Of a stretch of 64,000 nucleotides of DNA, positions 17,540 to 25,260 are shown piece after piece. Under the pieces are notes generated by a model. The model did not search any database. It worked only from the letters and a program-made list of their open reading frames with translations, and was not told where the DNA came from. The stretch is from contig NZ_CP048020.1 in NCBI RefSeq assembly GCF_010365865.1, positions 248,001 to 312,000 on the forward strand, read 5' to 3'. Position numbers and translations under genes: made by a program. Source of the stretch: Treponema vincentii (GTDB taxonomy: Bacteria > Spirochaetota > Spirochaetia > Treponematales > Treponemataceae). The first letter of the stretch is position 1. Every line of letters starts with the position of its first letter.

Positions 17540-17971
17540 ATGAATGAATTGATAAAGAAATATATTGAATTATTATTTAGTGAAGGCAATAAAAATAAAC
17601 GGGATATAATAATAAATCTTGGTTTATTAATTGAAAAAAATACTGATAAGGAGAATCCTACAGATTATGTACAACTACTTCCTTCAGATTTATTGGTTGT
17701 TAATTTATCCGAAGAAGAAAAAAATTATATATTAGATGAATTAATTTATTTTTTAAGTAAAGGCAGAAATTATTATGATTCTGTCATTTGGGCTATCGGA
17801 AAATCTTATGATGAAAAATTTATTGAAAAAGCATTGGAGACTGTAATTCATGAAAAATTATATGTATATAAAGATGTCTTACAGCAAATTAATTTTGTTG
17901 TAGATATAATAAAAAGCGAAAAAATAGATGAATTATTATCTACTATTAACCTGATGCTTAAATTTGGTTGA
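17540..17971 (+). CDS. Putative alpha-helical immunity protein
   Basis: 143 residues from ATG 17540 (the upstream TTG at 17525 is less likely). No signal peptide; predicted mostly helical with paired helices and the segment YYDSVIWAIGKSYDEKF in the middle, reminiscent of HEAT-like cytoplasmic immunity proteins such as Imm30. I could not test that resemblance. It follows a tip remnant by 16 bp. A cytoplasmic immunity protein would imply a toxin acting in the cytoplasm. Confidence 0.55.
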   Translation: MNELIKKYIELLFSEGNKNKRDIIINLGLLIEKNTDKENPTDYVQLLPSDLLVVNLSEEEKNYILDELIYFLSKGRNYYDSVIWAIGKSYDEKFIEKALETVIHEKLYVYKDVLQQINFVVDIIKSEKIDELLSTINLMLKFG

Positions 17972-18109
17972 GTGATATTTGCGTTAGCATTTGAGGATTG
18001 TCGGTTGCAGGTATATCAATTCAAAAGTCGGTATATATGAATGAGTGTAAAAAAATATATTTCTGTATTTTTATGTAATGATGTATAATTTATAATATAA
18101 GATTGGATA

Positions 18110-18330
18110 AATGGATACTGTTTAGAACCACCGCCATCCGTGGTAGTATTGAAAGGAAAAATATTTTTTTAAGGTGAAAACAAAATTTTGTTTTTAGTCA
18201 CAGCGTAACTATTCTCACCCCCGGACAGCGATTGAAGCGGAAATCCACTTTCAAGCGTTGTACATCCGTGTACAACGCTTGAAGACGAGTTTGACGAACT
18301 GTCAAACTCGTTACTGCATAGAACCACGTC
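18110..18330 (+). repeat. Composite hairpin repeat block 9, rearranged
   Basis: A lone third hairpin at 18131-18148, then the repeat middle, then a second module at 18250-18310: hairpin 1 with stem TTCAAGCGTTGTACA (18250-18283) and hairpin 2 with stem CGAGTTTGAC (18286-18310). The connector CTGCATAGAACCACG follows, but the third hairpin is lost where Rhs-like coding sequence begins. Confidence 0.75.
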
Positions 18331-18639
18331 CATCTTTAACGATGAAAAGTATGAAGAGGCGGTGGAAGAGGAAACAAAGATAACGATTAGTCGGCTGTAT
18401 GAAGTAGCAGAGGGAAGGAAGCGGATCGAATCGTATTTGGTAGTTTTAAGGGGATACATTGGTGGGCGACCAGCTTTAATCCGAGGGTACAAGGGGTAAA
18501 GGCAAGCGACTTAAAAGCCCAGTTTACCGTTAATTTTGGTAACAATAAGCAAATGTATCAAGATTTCAAAGCAGAATGGGAAGAAAATTCCCACTGGAAA
18601 TTTAATGATAATTCCAATACAGCGGCTTTAAATTTTTAA
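18331..18639 (+). pseudogene. Rhs fragment and tip tail, possibly DUF4474-like, frameshifted
   Basis: One frame reads FNDEKYEEAVEEETKITIS and another, from about 18425, reads FGSFKGIHWWATSFNPRVQG ... NSHWKFNDNSNTAALNF up to TAA 18639; an indel must separate them. The WW...FNP segment followed by a beta-rich region recalls DUF4474 tip domains, but this is a weak impression. A lipoprotein immunity remnant follows 11 bp later. Confidence 0.5.
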
Positions 18640-18650
18640 AAGGAGAAAAT

Positions 18651-18956
18651 ATGAGTAAGCCAAAATTTATTGTATTTGTCGTTTTATATATGCTTATTTT
18701 TATAAATTGTCAGGGAAAAGAAACTATGCGGTTATTTACAAGCCATGATCAAAAAAAATTAGAAATTGCTGATAAAATAATAACATATTTAGACTTAAAG
18801 GATGAAGATGGATTATATTCTTTATTTTAAGAGCAAGTTATAGAAGAAGATGAAGCATTAAAAGATGAAATTTTAGCGTTATTTAGTTCTTATCCTGGTT
18901 CTGTTGTAAAATATGAGAAACGCGCTATTGGCGTGGAGACAAAAATTGAAAAGTGA
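18651..18956 (+). pseudogene. Immunity lipoprotein with premature stop (DUF5104-like)
   Basis: AAGGAG lies upstream of ATG 18651. Signal peptide with lipobox LIFINC, then DLKDEDGLYSLF before TAA at 18828-18830. The same frame continues EQVIEEDEALKDEILALFSS to TGA 18956. A single C-to-A change (TCA to TAA) would explain the stop. The segment ...GLYSLFS..., a gap, then ...EILALF... resembles DUF5104 lipoproteins; unconfirmed. The intact protein would be about 101 residues. Confidence 0.6.
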
Positions 18957-19013
18957 GATAAGTTATCGCAACACTGTTCACGATTCCTAGTATGGATAGG
19001 TGAGACTGAATAT

Positions 19014-19187
19014 ATGTTACATTATATATATAGTGCCGGCTGTCAAATTTCTCATCTAGCTGATTTCAATGAGGTTACCAGTATATTAAAAGATATTGGT
19101 TTTAAGTATGGAGAAGGTAAAGACGCTTGGGTGAAAGGAGACAATATTAAAATAGTAATTAAGGCTCCACCAATAGTTGAAAATTAA
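19014..19187 (+). CDS. Short orphan frame, likely tip tail
   Basis: 57 codons from ATG 19014 (LKDIGFKYGEGKDAWVKG ... IKAPPIVEN). The composition is protein-like and it ends just before a hairpin repeat. The frame is open upstream to 18956. Probably the end of a lost toxin tip, whose partner would be the gene at 19250. Not recognised. Confidence 0.4.
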   Translation: MLHYIYSAGCQISHLADFNEVTSILKDIGFKYGEGKDAWVKGDNIKIVIKAPPIVEN

Positions 19188-19241
19188 TCAACACCCCGAC
19201 ACAGAGCGTCGGGGTATTACTCCCTCCATACAAATAAAAAG
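19186..19241 (+). repeat. CCCCGAC-hairpin dispersed repeat, copy 1
   Basis: AATCAACACCCCGAC-acagagc-GTCGGGGTATTACTCCCTCCATACAAATAAAA. The flanks as well as the stem are shared with copies at 42556-42610 and 59729-59794, so it is a repeat and not just a terminator. Confidence 0.65.
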
Positions 19242-19249
19242 GAGACTAT

Positions 19250-19753
19250 ATGGAAAAAACAATTCTCAAGATAATTTTTTTGTTATGTATATGTTTTAGG
19301 ACTTATACATTACCAATGAATGGGGTGAAAATAGCTGAACCGACTTACTATAAGGATATGAATAGTTTTAAAATGATAACTTTTTACGAAAACAATAAAA
19401 TTAGATTTTCTGATGATGAAAATAACAATTCAGATGATTTTTTATGGAATCATGTATTTGAGTATTCAATCAATACTGATGGTAAATTTTATCAGCTTAA
19501 GATAAAAAATGAAAATTATTCAAAATCATTATTGATGTTATTATCTGAAAGGTTCTTAGTTTTGTATGGAGAATCTAATGAACCTCTCTTTTTTGGTGCT
19601 TCAAAAATTAATACAGAACTCTTATATTTCCCATCTTATTTTGAAGCTTCTTCGAAACTACATGAAAAAGATATTATATTAACAATTATTGATGTGTATA
19701 AGGGTGAAAAATATACCGATACGTGTTTAAATGCAATTATACTAAAATATTAA
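19250..19753 (+). CDS. Putative immunity protein, exported
   Basis: 167 residues with a hydrophobic N-terminus (ILKIIFLLCICFRTYTL) consistent with a signal peptide. AAGGAG lies about 7 bp upstream of ATG 19250. The mature part is asparagine- and lysine-rich. No domain recognised. It lies between tip remnants, so immunity is a guess from context. Confidence 0.5.
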   Translation: MEKTILKIIFLLCICFRTYTLPMNGVKIAEPTYYKDMNSFKMITFYENNKIRFSDDENNNSDDFLWNHVFEYSINTDGKFYQLKIKNENYSKSLLMLLSERFLVLYGESNEPLFFGASKINTELLYFPSYFEASSKLHEKDIILTIIDVYKGEKYTDTCLNAIILKY

Positions 19754-19763
19754 TGTGTACAGT

Positions 19764-19895
19764 TATGCTAAGTAAATTCTTTCCATCAGGAGCTACCCCG
19801 GAACAGATGGAAGCGATGCAATGAGCTTCAGATGGAAATTATAATCCCCGTGAACCAGGCGGTGAGTTTAATCAACTTAAAAAAATATGGAGATA
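19764..19895 (+). pseudogene. Tip tail remnant with internal stop
   Basis: One frame reads SKFFPSGATPEQMEAMQ, stops at a TGA, then continues ASDGNYNPREPGGEFNQLKK to TAG. It ends about 10 bp before the next immunity gene. I read it as a decayed tip tail; too short to classify. Confidence 0.45.
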
Positions 19896-19905
19896 GAGGT
19901 TTTGA

Positions 19906-20415
19906 ATGAAATATAATACAGAAATTGAATATTGTTTAGTAGAATTTAAGATATCTAATCAAACATATTATTGTTTATGGTTTTCTGATAACCGTGACGC
20001 GTTTTTGATTGATAAAAATGGTAAATTAATTATGTTTTATTGTGAAGCTGAAATGAGAGATTTTTGTAAAATTCATGATTTAGATACTCAAGTAGATGCT
20101 GCTATATTGTATGATATTGATACATTTATAGAAAAAATATGTCTGAACGATATAGATTGCAATCTTATTTTACGTTTTTGGAACATTGCATCTGATATGG
20201 CATATACATTGAAAGAACCGTTTATAGGTGATGATAATGGTGTGGATTGTATAATCTTAGACGTATATAATAAACTGTTTTACGGAACAAATCCTCTCGC
20301 CTTGAAAAAGAACTCTCCTGAGATATATAGTCCTGTATGGGGAGAAAGCGAAATAAATATTATACGGAATATTATGAACGATAGTATTAGAATATTTCGT
20401 AAGTTTCTAAAGTAA
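19906..20415 (+). CDS. Putative cytoplasmic immunity protein
   Basis: 169 residues, no signal or membrane helix, acidic. Beta-rich start (IEYCLVEFKISNQTYYCLWF) and helical end. AGAGG lies 7 bp upstream of ATG 19906. It follows a tip tail remnant. No family recognised. Confidence 0.55.
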   Translation: MKYNTEIEYCLVEFKISNQTYYCLWFSDNRDAFLIDKNGKLIMFYCEAEMRDFCKIHDLDTQVDAAILYDIDTFIEKICLNDIDCNLILRFWNIASDMAYTLKEPFIGDDNGVDCIILDVYNKLFYGTNPLALKKNSPEIYSPVWGESEINIIRNIMNDSIRIFRKFLK

Positions 20416-20473
20416 ATATGTCATTATTAGGACAATCATCAGGATGCAACAAAATGAGAAAAAGAGGGCAAAG

Positions 20474-20926
20474 ATGATCGTAGATACATATACAAAATTT
20501 AAAAATGGAGCTAATCATTATGTGTCTATTCCAGAATTTTTATATTTAATGAGTAAATTAAAGTCTAATGGTTCGATACAAAAAAGTATTTCATTTAATC
20601 CATTTTATGAACATAAAGATTTTCTGTTGGAAATAGATGAAAGGATGCTTTATATAGAAAGACGAGATAGTCTGAATGAAATTGATACAAAGGAATTTTA
20701 TGAGAGTCAAAAGTGTGAAGAAGATTTTTATAATGTCGATATTGAAAAAAGATATTTCCTAATACAAAGAGATGATGTGACAGAATATAAAAAAACTCTT
20801 GATAGGATAATTTCATATCTTGATGAGTTAATTCCTTATATACTGCAACGTTTAAAATCTGAATATAATATCAAAGAAGCTGGCTTATTGTTTGGGAATG
20901 TATGTTTTGAGATTTATTATGAATAG
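20474..20926 (+). CDS. Putative cytoplasmic immunity protein
   Basis: 150 residues from ATG 20474, with AGAGGG close upstream; an in-frame ATG at 20444 would add ten residues. No signal peptide. Mixed charge with two helical segments near the end (DVTEYKKTLDRIISYLDELI). No domain recognised. It follows another immunity-like gene without a visible tip between them, so it may belong to a second lost cassette. Confidence 0.5.
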   Translation: MIVDTYTKFKNGANHYVSIPEFLYLMSKLKSNGSIQKSISFNPFYEHKDFLLEIDERMLYIERRDSLNEIDTKEFYESQKCEEDFYNVDIEKRYFLIQRDDVTEYKKTLDRIISYLDELIPYILQRLKSEYNIKEAGLLFGNVCFEIYYE

Positions 20927-20929
20927 GAA

Positions 20930-21006
20930 CTAGTCTTCTGGGGATGGAGATGCGTGGATTTTTGATGATTATAAAGGAAGTCACAATCCGCATTTAATAC
21001 CCTAAT
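20930..21006 (+). pseudogene. Tip tail remnant without immunity gene
   Basis: About 23 codons (SSGDGDAWIFDDYKGSHNP) ending at TAA just before the boundary hairpin of the next repeat block. It resembles other tip tails here, but the expected immunity gene is missing. Low-confidence call. Confidence 0.3.
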
Positions 21007-21019
21007 AAGAATTTCCATT

Positions 21020-21190
21020 CTCTTCCCGCAGAACGAGTTACGGCCGTATGTGAGAAAACGGTGCCTTTTGAAAAGAGACATGCCGGATGCGAGAAGCGAG
21101 AAAAAATTAACCGCAGGCGTATCTATGATACGTTGAGGATTAATTTTTTTGAAGTGACGAAGCAGACGGCGTGTATATTTTCAAAAGGAG
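21020..21190 (+). repeat. Composite hairpin repeat block 10, internally deleted
   Basis: The boundary hairpin (about 21024-21054) runs directly into the end of the fifth hairpin and the nested palindrome 21064-21188, so the central modules are missing. The palindrome has inner arms AAAAAATTAA/TTAATTTTTT and ends TTTTCAAAAGG. Confidence 0.8.
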
Positions 21191-21193
21191 GAG

Positions 21194-22057
21194 ATGGATG
21201 AAGAAACCGTGCTATACTATTACGGCGCGCGCTATTTAGACCCGAAGTATTCGAGGTGGCTGAGTGGAGACCCTGCCTTAAGTGACTACATACCCAAAGC
21301 GCCGATAGATGACGAGGCGAAGAAACATAACGAGAACTTATCCGGCATGGGTGGGGTATACAACACAGTGAATCTACACCTGTACCACTACGCGGGCATC
21401 GGGCAGCGAAGCGATAGCGAGCTTCAAACCAATAATCCAGTGAAGTATGAAGATCCTGATAGGAAGGCTTTACATGTGGCAATAGGTGCTTTATTGGGAG
21501 CAGCAGTGAGCGTAGCTTCAGTTGCGATTGGAGATTGTTTAACGGGTAATGTAAGTAGTATAGGTACGTATATAGGGGCAGCTGTAGGAGGAGCGATTTC
21601 AGGTGCTATTATGGCTGGCACATGCAATGGATATGCCGCAGGTGTAGCAGGTAGTAGTATTGGCGATTTAACTAAACAAATGATAGATAATAAAGGAAAT
21701 ATTACAAAAACAGATGTTAAAGAATTAATTACGGTTACAGTAATTGGGACTGCAACAGGTGTATTAAGTAATAATTCAATACCAGGAATAACTTCAGGAA
21801 AAGGATCTATGTTGGCGGTTTCAAAACAAGTTTCTATTAAATTAGCAAATGGCACAATAAAAAATATTAGTATAAAAACATCTGCAAAGATTGCTGTTGC
21901 AAGATGTAGCAATTGTGCATTAGTTGAAGGAACAGCTGCGGCAGTACTTTTATCAAAAGGCGTTAATCGAATAAAAGAGTATTTACCAACCGTAGATAAA
22001 CAGCAAAAGCAATCAAATATGTTATATATAACAAATGGTATAGCAAATGGTGAGTAG
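21194..22057 (+). CDS. Orphan Rhs tip with Gly/Ala-rich membrane-active-type toxin domain
   Basis: ATG 21194 is the native Met of MDEETVLYYYGARYLDPK, and AAGGAGG from the repeat end sits a few bases upstream, so translation is plausible. It carries the 11-residue insertion IGQRSDSELQT between YHYAG and NNPVKYEDPD. The tip (about 210 residues) has long Gly/Ala/Val stretches (HVAIGALLGAAVSVASVAIG, IGAAVGGAISGAIMAG) typical of membrane-inserting tips, then a region ending KQQKQSNMLYITNG. No catalytic motif. Overlaps the immunity gene by 11 bp. Confidence 0.72.
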   Translation: MDEETVLYYYGARYLDPKYSRWLSGDPALSDYIPKAPIDDEAKKHNENLSGMGGVYNTVNLHLYHYAGIGQRSDSELQTNNPVKYEDPDRKALHVAIGALLGAAVSVASVAIGDCLTGNVSSIGTYIGAAVGGAISGAIMAGTCNGYAAGVAGSSIGDLTKQMIDNKGNITKTDVKELITVTVIGTATGVLSNNSIPGITSGKGSMLAVSKQVSIKLANGTIKNISIKTSAKIAVARCSNCALVEGTAAAVLLSKGVNRIKEYLPTVDKQQKQSNMLYITNGIANGE

Positions 22058-22385
22058 AATAAAAAAATTGCTTATTTTATTTAAATCATATTTTTCTGAA
22101 AAGGAAGATACCGATTTTTTAAGGATAGACAAAGGAATAGGAGATAAAATTCTATTTTCCCCTGTTTATATTATGTTGATTATTTTACTTTTTTCTAATG
22201 CAACATGGTATGAAATGGCATTTTTTTGGATTTTATTTGCAATTATATTGATACCAGAAGTATGCGGTAGATATATACTCGTTTCAGATAAAAAAATAAT
22301 ACAAAGACAAGCATATATTCACAGAAAAGAGCTTGTTAACCAGTGTACATTCTTGTCCGTTGTGAAACTACAAGGAGACAGGTAA
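22047..22385 (+). CDS. Membrane immunity protein with C-terminus replaced by repeat
   Basis: 112 residues with two hydrophobic helices (about residues 36-50 and 55-75), which fits immunity to a membrane-active tip. The last residues (CTFLSVVKLQGD) are translations of repeat sequence (GTGTACATTC ... GAAACTACAAGGAG), so the natural end was lost and about 13 residues are foreign. Start ATG 22047 overlaps the tip end. Confidence 0.6.
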   Translation: MVSRIKKLLILFKSYFSEKEDTDFLRIDKGIGDKILFSPVYIMLIILLFSNATWYEMAFFWILFAIILIPEVCGRYILVSDKKIIQRQAYIHRKELVNQCTFLSVVKLQGDR

Positions 22386-22465
22386 AAAGCATCACAGCCA
22401 TATCTTTGATACGTTGAGGATTAATTTTTTTGAAGCGATGAAGCAGACGGCGTTTATATTTTGAA
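22339..22465 (+). repeat. Composite hairpin repeat block 11, heavily truncated
   Basis: Remnants of hairpin 1 and hairpin 3, the GAAACTACAAGGAG connector, and the right half of the nested palindrome (ACGTTGAGGATTAATTTTTTT ... TATTTTGAAAAGG). The right end is TTTTGAAAAGG instead of TTTTCAAAAGG, a one-base change. Confidence 0.7.
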
Positions 22466-22479
22466 AAGGGGACAGAAAC

Positions 22480-22758
22480 ATGACGAAGAAATCAAACACG
22501 ACGAACCTACTGGGTGCCCGTGGTAACGTCTGGCCGAGCGCCGGATTAGTGCACGCAGGGAAACGGTACTATCGCTATGATGCGAATGGGAACATCACGG
22601 CGAAAAAAGATGGTGCTACAGGATATTTAGAAAGTGATGGTCCATTAGTTATTCATAATCCTTCTGCGGAGGTTAAGGAAACAGTATTTTATGATAAAAA
22701 TGGAAAAACGTTTGAAAGATTTGTTCATTATTCCAAGGAAATGATTAGAGTACAATGA
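22480..22758 (+). CDS. Short Rhs fragment joined to a small tip
   Basis: 92 residues from ATG 22480, the same core entry point as cassette 2 (MTKKSxTTNLxGARGN), with AAAAGGGG from the repeat upstream. After RYYRYDANGNITAKKDG it leaves the core much earlier than other tips and continues into about 45 residues (ESDGPLVIHNPSAEVKETVF). Probably an internal deletion that removed the core end. The stop overlaps the next ATG (ATGA). Toxin type unknown. Confidence 0.6.
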   Translation: MTKKSNTTNLLGARGNVWPSAGLVHAGKRYYRYDANGNITAKKDGATGYLESDGPLVIHNPSAEVKETVFYDKNGKTFERFVHYSKEMIRVQ

Positions 22759-23336
22759 AAAAGATAAAATATTTGTCAATGCTTTGTATGTTTGTAGAAT
22801 TACTCATTGCATGTTCAAACCAAGAAAAAAGAATAAAAGATTTATGGAAAGTGGAAGATACTATAAACTACCAAAATTTTACGGATGATGAAAATAAAAA
22901 AATAGAAAACCTTCTAAATGCTTTTCCTTTTGAAGAAAAAATAGATAAGTTAAATTGGAATAGTGGATACTCTCAACAATGTTATGTATTAAGAAAACTA
23001 TATTTTGAAAAAATTATTCCAAGGGGAGTTTTTCTTGATAGCTGTGCTTCTGTATACAAGCGATATGAAGCTAATCAAACTAATATTTCTTTTCATACTC
23101 TGGGATATGCAGTTTGTCTTTATTATTTGGGAGAAAGGAAGCAGGCTAATGAATTGTTTATAAAAATTTTAGATAAATCAGCTGAGAAATATTTTGCTTC
23201 AAAAAGGGATTACGAAATAATAGTGACTGTATGTAGTAAATTGCTGGGAATAGACAATGGTAATAATCTAAAGATAGACGAATTCTTTTTCAATATGACC
23301 GATGATGATATAATTAATATATTTTGCGGAAATTAA
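22755..23336 (+). CDS. Putative immunity lipoprotein
   Basis: 193 residues, signal peptide with lipobox LIACS (Cys20). The mature protein is mostly helical with a TPR-like helix pair (LGYAVCLYYLGERKQANELF). Coupled to the preceding tip by ATGA overlap. Likely a periplasmic lipid-anchored immunity protein. No exact family. Confidence 0.6.
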   Translation: MKKIKYLSMLCMFVELLIACSNQEKRIKDLWKVEDTINYQNFTDDENKKIENLLNAFPFEEKIDKLNWNSGYSQQCYVLRKLYFEKIIPRGVFLDSCASVYKRYEANQTNISFHTLGYAVCLYYLGERKQANELFIKILDKSAEKYFASKRDYEIIVTVCSKLLGIDNGNNLKIDEFFFNMTDDDIINIFCGN

Positions 23337-23439
23337 AAATAAAATTTTTTTATAGAATTGATAATTATTTAATATTGAGTATATAGTTAGTTATGCCTAG
23401 TGTTATGGTTTTCCTTGGTGATAATTGAAAGGGAAAAAA

Positions 23440-23510
23440 AACCATACATCTACAGGTCCTTTGAATAATTCGTATAGCGATTATAAGTATGCTGATACTT
23501 ATGGAGATTA
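23440..23510 (+). pseudogene. Tip tail remnant
   Basis: About 24 codons (HTSTGPLNNSYSDYKYADTY) ending in TAA just before the next immunity-like gene. Same pattern as other tails; low confidence because of its length. Confidence 0.3.
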
Positions 23511-23513
23511 ACT

Positions 23514-23996
23514 ATGTCAAGAAAACTGAATATTTTTATACTTATTTTGATAACAATTTTGTGTATGTTATTTCTTAAAAATATAATAAATAATCCAACA
23601 CTTGTTATAAAACGTGAAGAATGCAGTGGTATGATGAATTCTCTTGATTGTGATGTTTTGATAGAAAAGAAGATAGGAGACGAGTATATTCTTTATAAAG
23701 AATATACGGTTTCTAAGTTTGAGATATTAGGGGACAGTTTTAATTATACAAGAAAAAACCTATCTCTTGCAGGTGGGGAAAGAATTGTTTTGTCAATGCA
23801 ACCAATGAAATATCGTATAAAGTGCGTAACTCCATTTGATAAACAAAATGGATATTTAAATAAAAAACATGATTGGGTTTCTGATTATGTATATGTGGAT
23901 TTTACGCATGATTCTATCGCAACAATAGTTATAAATCCAAAAATTGATGAATTTGGTTATTCTGGGGGCTGGGAATTAAACATTGTTTATAAGTAA
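23514..23996 (+). CDS. Putative immunity protein, membrane anchored
   Basis: 160 residues with an N-terminal membrane helix (IFILILITILCMLFL) and a beta-rich exported domain of about 130 residues, ending WELNIVYK. GGAG lies upstream of ATG 23514. It follows a tip tail remnant. No domain recognised. Confidence 0.55.
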   Translation: MSRKLNIFILILITILCMLFLKNIINNPTLVIKREECSGMMNSLDCDVLIEKKIGDEYILYKEYTVSKFEILGDSFNYTRKNLSLAGGERIVLSMQPMKYRIKCVTPFDKQNGYLNKKHDWVSDYVYVDFTHDSIATIVINPKIDEFGYSGGWELNIVYK

Positions 23997-24101
23997 GATG
24001 GATATGTTTTTTGGTTTCTATGATATAATGTGCTGGTAAGTATGAGTCTATTATAAATTGTAAAAGATCAGAAGAATCAAATAATAAACGAGGACAAAGA
24101 T

Positions 24102-24584
24102 ATGAAAAGGAAGCTTTTAATAGGTATGCTCTTAGTGGAGGCTGTTATGCTGTTTTCACAAGAGATACAGTTACAAAGTTATATCGGTAAATGGAAGGTT
24201 GACCGTATTTTTACTGTTAATGAAGACTATCACGTTATCGGTGATTTAATAAAGAATGAAGCTTATGCGTACATGGGAGTGATTATTGAATATGATAGGG
24301 AAGGTATCGTACTTGACGGTGAAAAATTTATAAATACGAGGGAAATTCAGGAAAACTTTTTTACAGATGAACAGTTAAAGTATTATACGAGAGGTTCTTG
24401 GTATCCCGGCTATACTTTTAAGGATTTAGGGATAACCGAAAAAATTATCAAGGAAGTATATATGGATATTAGCAATAAGGAAATCGACTATTATGTTTTT
24501 GGATTTTCATTTTATCAAATAAATGATAATGAATTAATAATAAAATATCGTGGTTGGTTTTATCATGCGGTACGCATTAGGTAG
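24102..24584 (+). CDS. Putative exported immunity protein, lipocalin-like
   Basis: 160 residues with a signal peptide (LLIGMLLVEAVMLFSQE) and a mature domain beginning LQSYIGKWKVDRIF. A GKW motif followed by beta strands and ending in YQINDNELIIKYRGWFYHA suggests a small barrel of lipocalin type; this is inference. A second, broken copy follows at 24655. It may be an immunity gene; no intact tip precedes it. Confidence 0.55.
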   Translation: MKRKLLIGMLLVEAVMLFSQEIQLQSYIGKWKVDRIFTVNEDYHVIGDLIKNEAYAYMGVIIEYDREGIVLDGEKFINTREIQENFFTDEQLKYYTRGSWYPGYTFKDLGITEKIIKEVYMDISNKEIDYYVFGFSFYQINDNELIIKYRGWFYHAVRIR

Positions 24585-24654
24585 TTAAAAACGGTACTTA
24601 TCGATATACAGCACTGCCGAGTTTTTATCAAAACCGGAAGGAGAACACAAGGAT

Positions 24655-25242
24655 ATGAAGAAGATATTTTTAATCAGCATGATTTTAGTGGAGACGGCTA
24701 TGCTGTTTTCACAAGAGGTACAATTACAAAGTTATATCAGTAAATGGAAAGTTGACAGGTATTTTACTATTACTGATGATAGTGCTTATATGCATTTTAC
24801 TGATTTAACGAAGAGAGGCGTCTGCATATGATAAAGTAATTGTTGAATATGATAAGGAAGGAGTAGCGCTTGATGGTGAAAGATTTATAAAAGCGGAAAA
24901 GGTTGAAGAAATGTTTCTTACAGATGAGCAATTGAGAGCTGCGACAAAAGATGTTGTGTATTCAGGGTATACTTTTAAAGATTTAGGAATAACGAGTAAA
25001 ATTATCAAAGCGATCTATGTGGAGCATCTTAACGGTAGGGAAGAGCGCCCTCTTTTCGGGGATACCTGTTATCAAATAAATGATAATGAAATAATCATTG
25101 CTTATCTCGGTTGGTTTTACCATGCGGTACGCATTAGCCGCGCAGGGAATAATCCGGTAAAGTATACTGACCCGGAAGCCTGTACGTCCTTGTACAGCTT
25201 TAAGTACCCTGTCGCGTTACTGACAGGATGTCAGGGGCGTCA
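24655..25242 (+). pseudogene. Frameshifted paralogue fused to an Rhs core remnant
   Basis: Homologous to the preceding gene (LQSYISKWKVDRYF; YTFKDLGIT; YQINDNEIIIAYLGWFYHA). The first frame stops at TGA 24829-24831. One base lost near 24812 explains the shift to the frame open over 24911-25242. At its end the homology joins RAGNNPVKYTDPE, an Rhs core motif, and then repeat sequence. So an immunity pseudogene has been fused to a core remnant, marking the right edge of the island. Confidence 0.65.
25176..25240 (+). repeat. Partial triple-hairpin module at the island's right edge
   Basis: Hairpin 1 at 25176-25200 (AAGCCTGTAC ... GTACAGCTT), followed by CCTGTC ... GACAGG (25208-25227) and an overlapping CTGACA-GGA-TGTCAG. 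No third hairpin. It ends 20 bp from the mfd stop. Confidence 0.6.
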
Positions 25243-25260
25243 ATAGGAATACAATATGCG

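Noticed and set aside
1-25240. CRISPR array
   Set aside because: Repeats are hundreds of bases apart, differ in sequence and are not separated by uniform spacers.
1-25240. Integron cassette array with attC sites
   Set aside because: Cassettes separated by imperfect palindromes invite the idea, but I do not see attC core sites at consistent positions, an integrase or an attI, and the same palindromes occur without cassettes at 44.2 and 57.2 kb.
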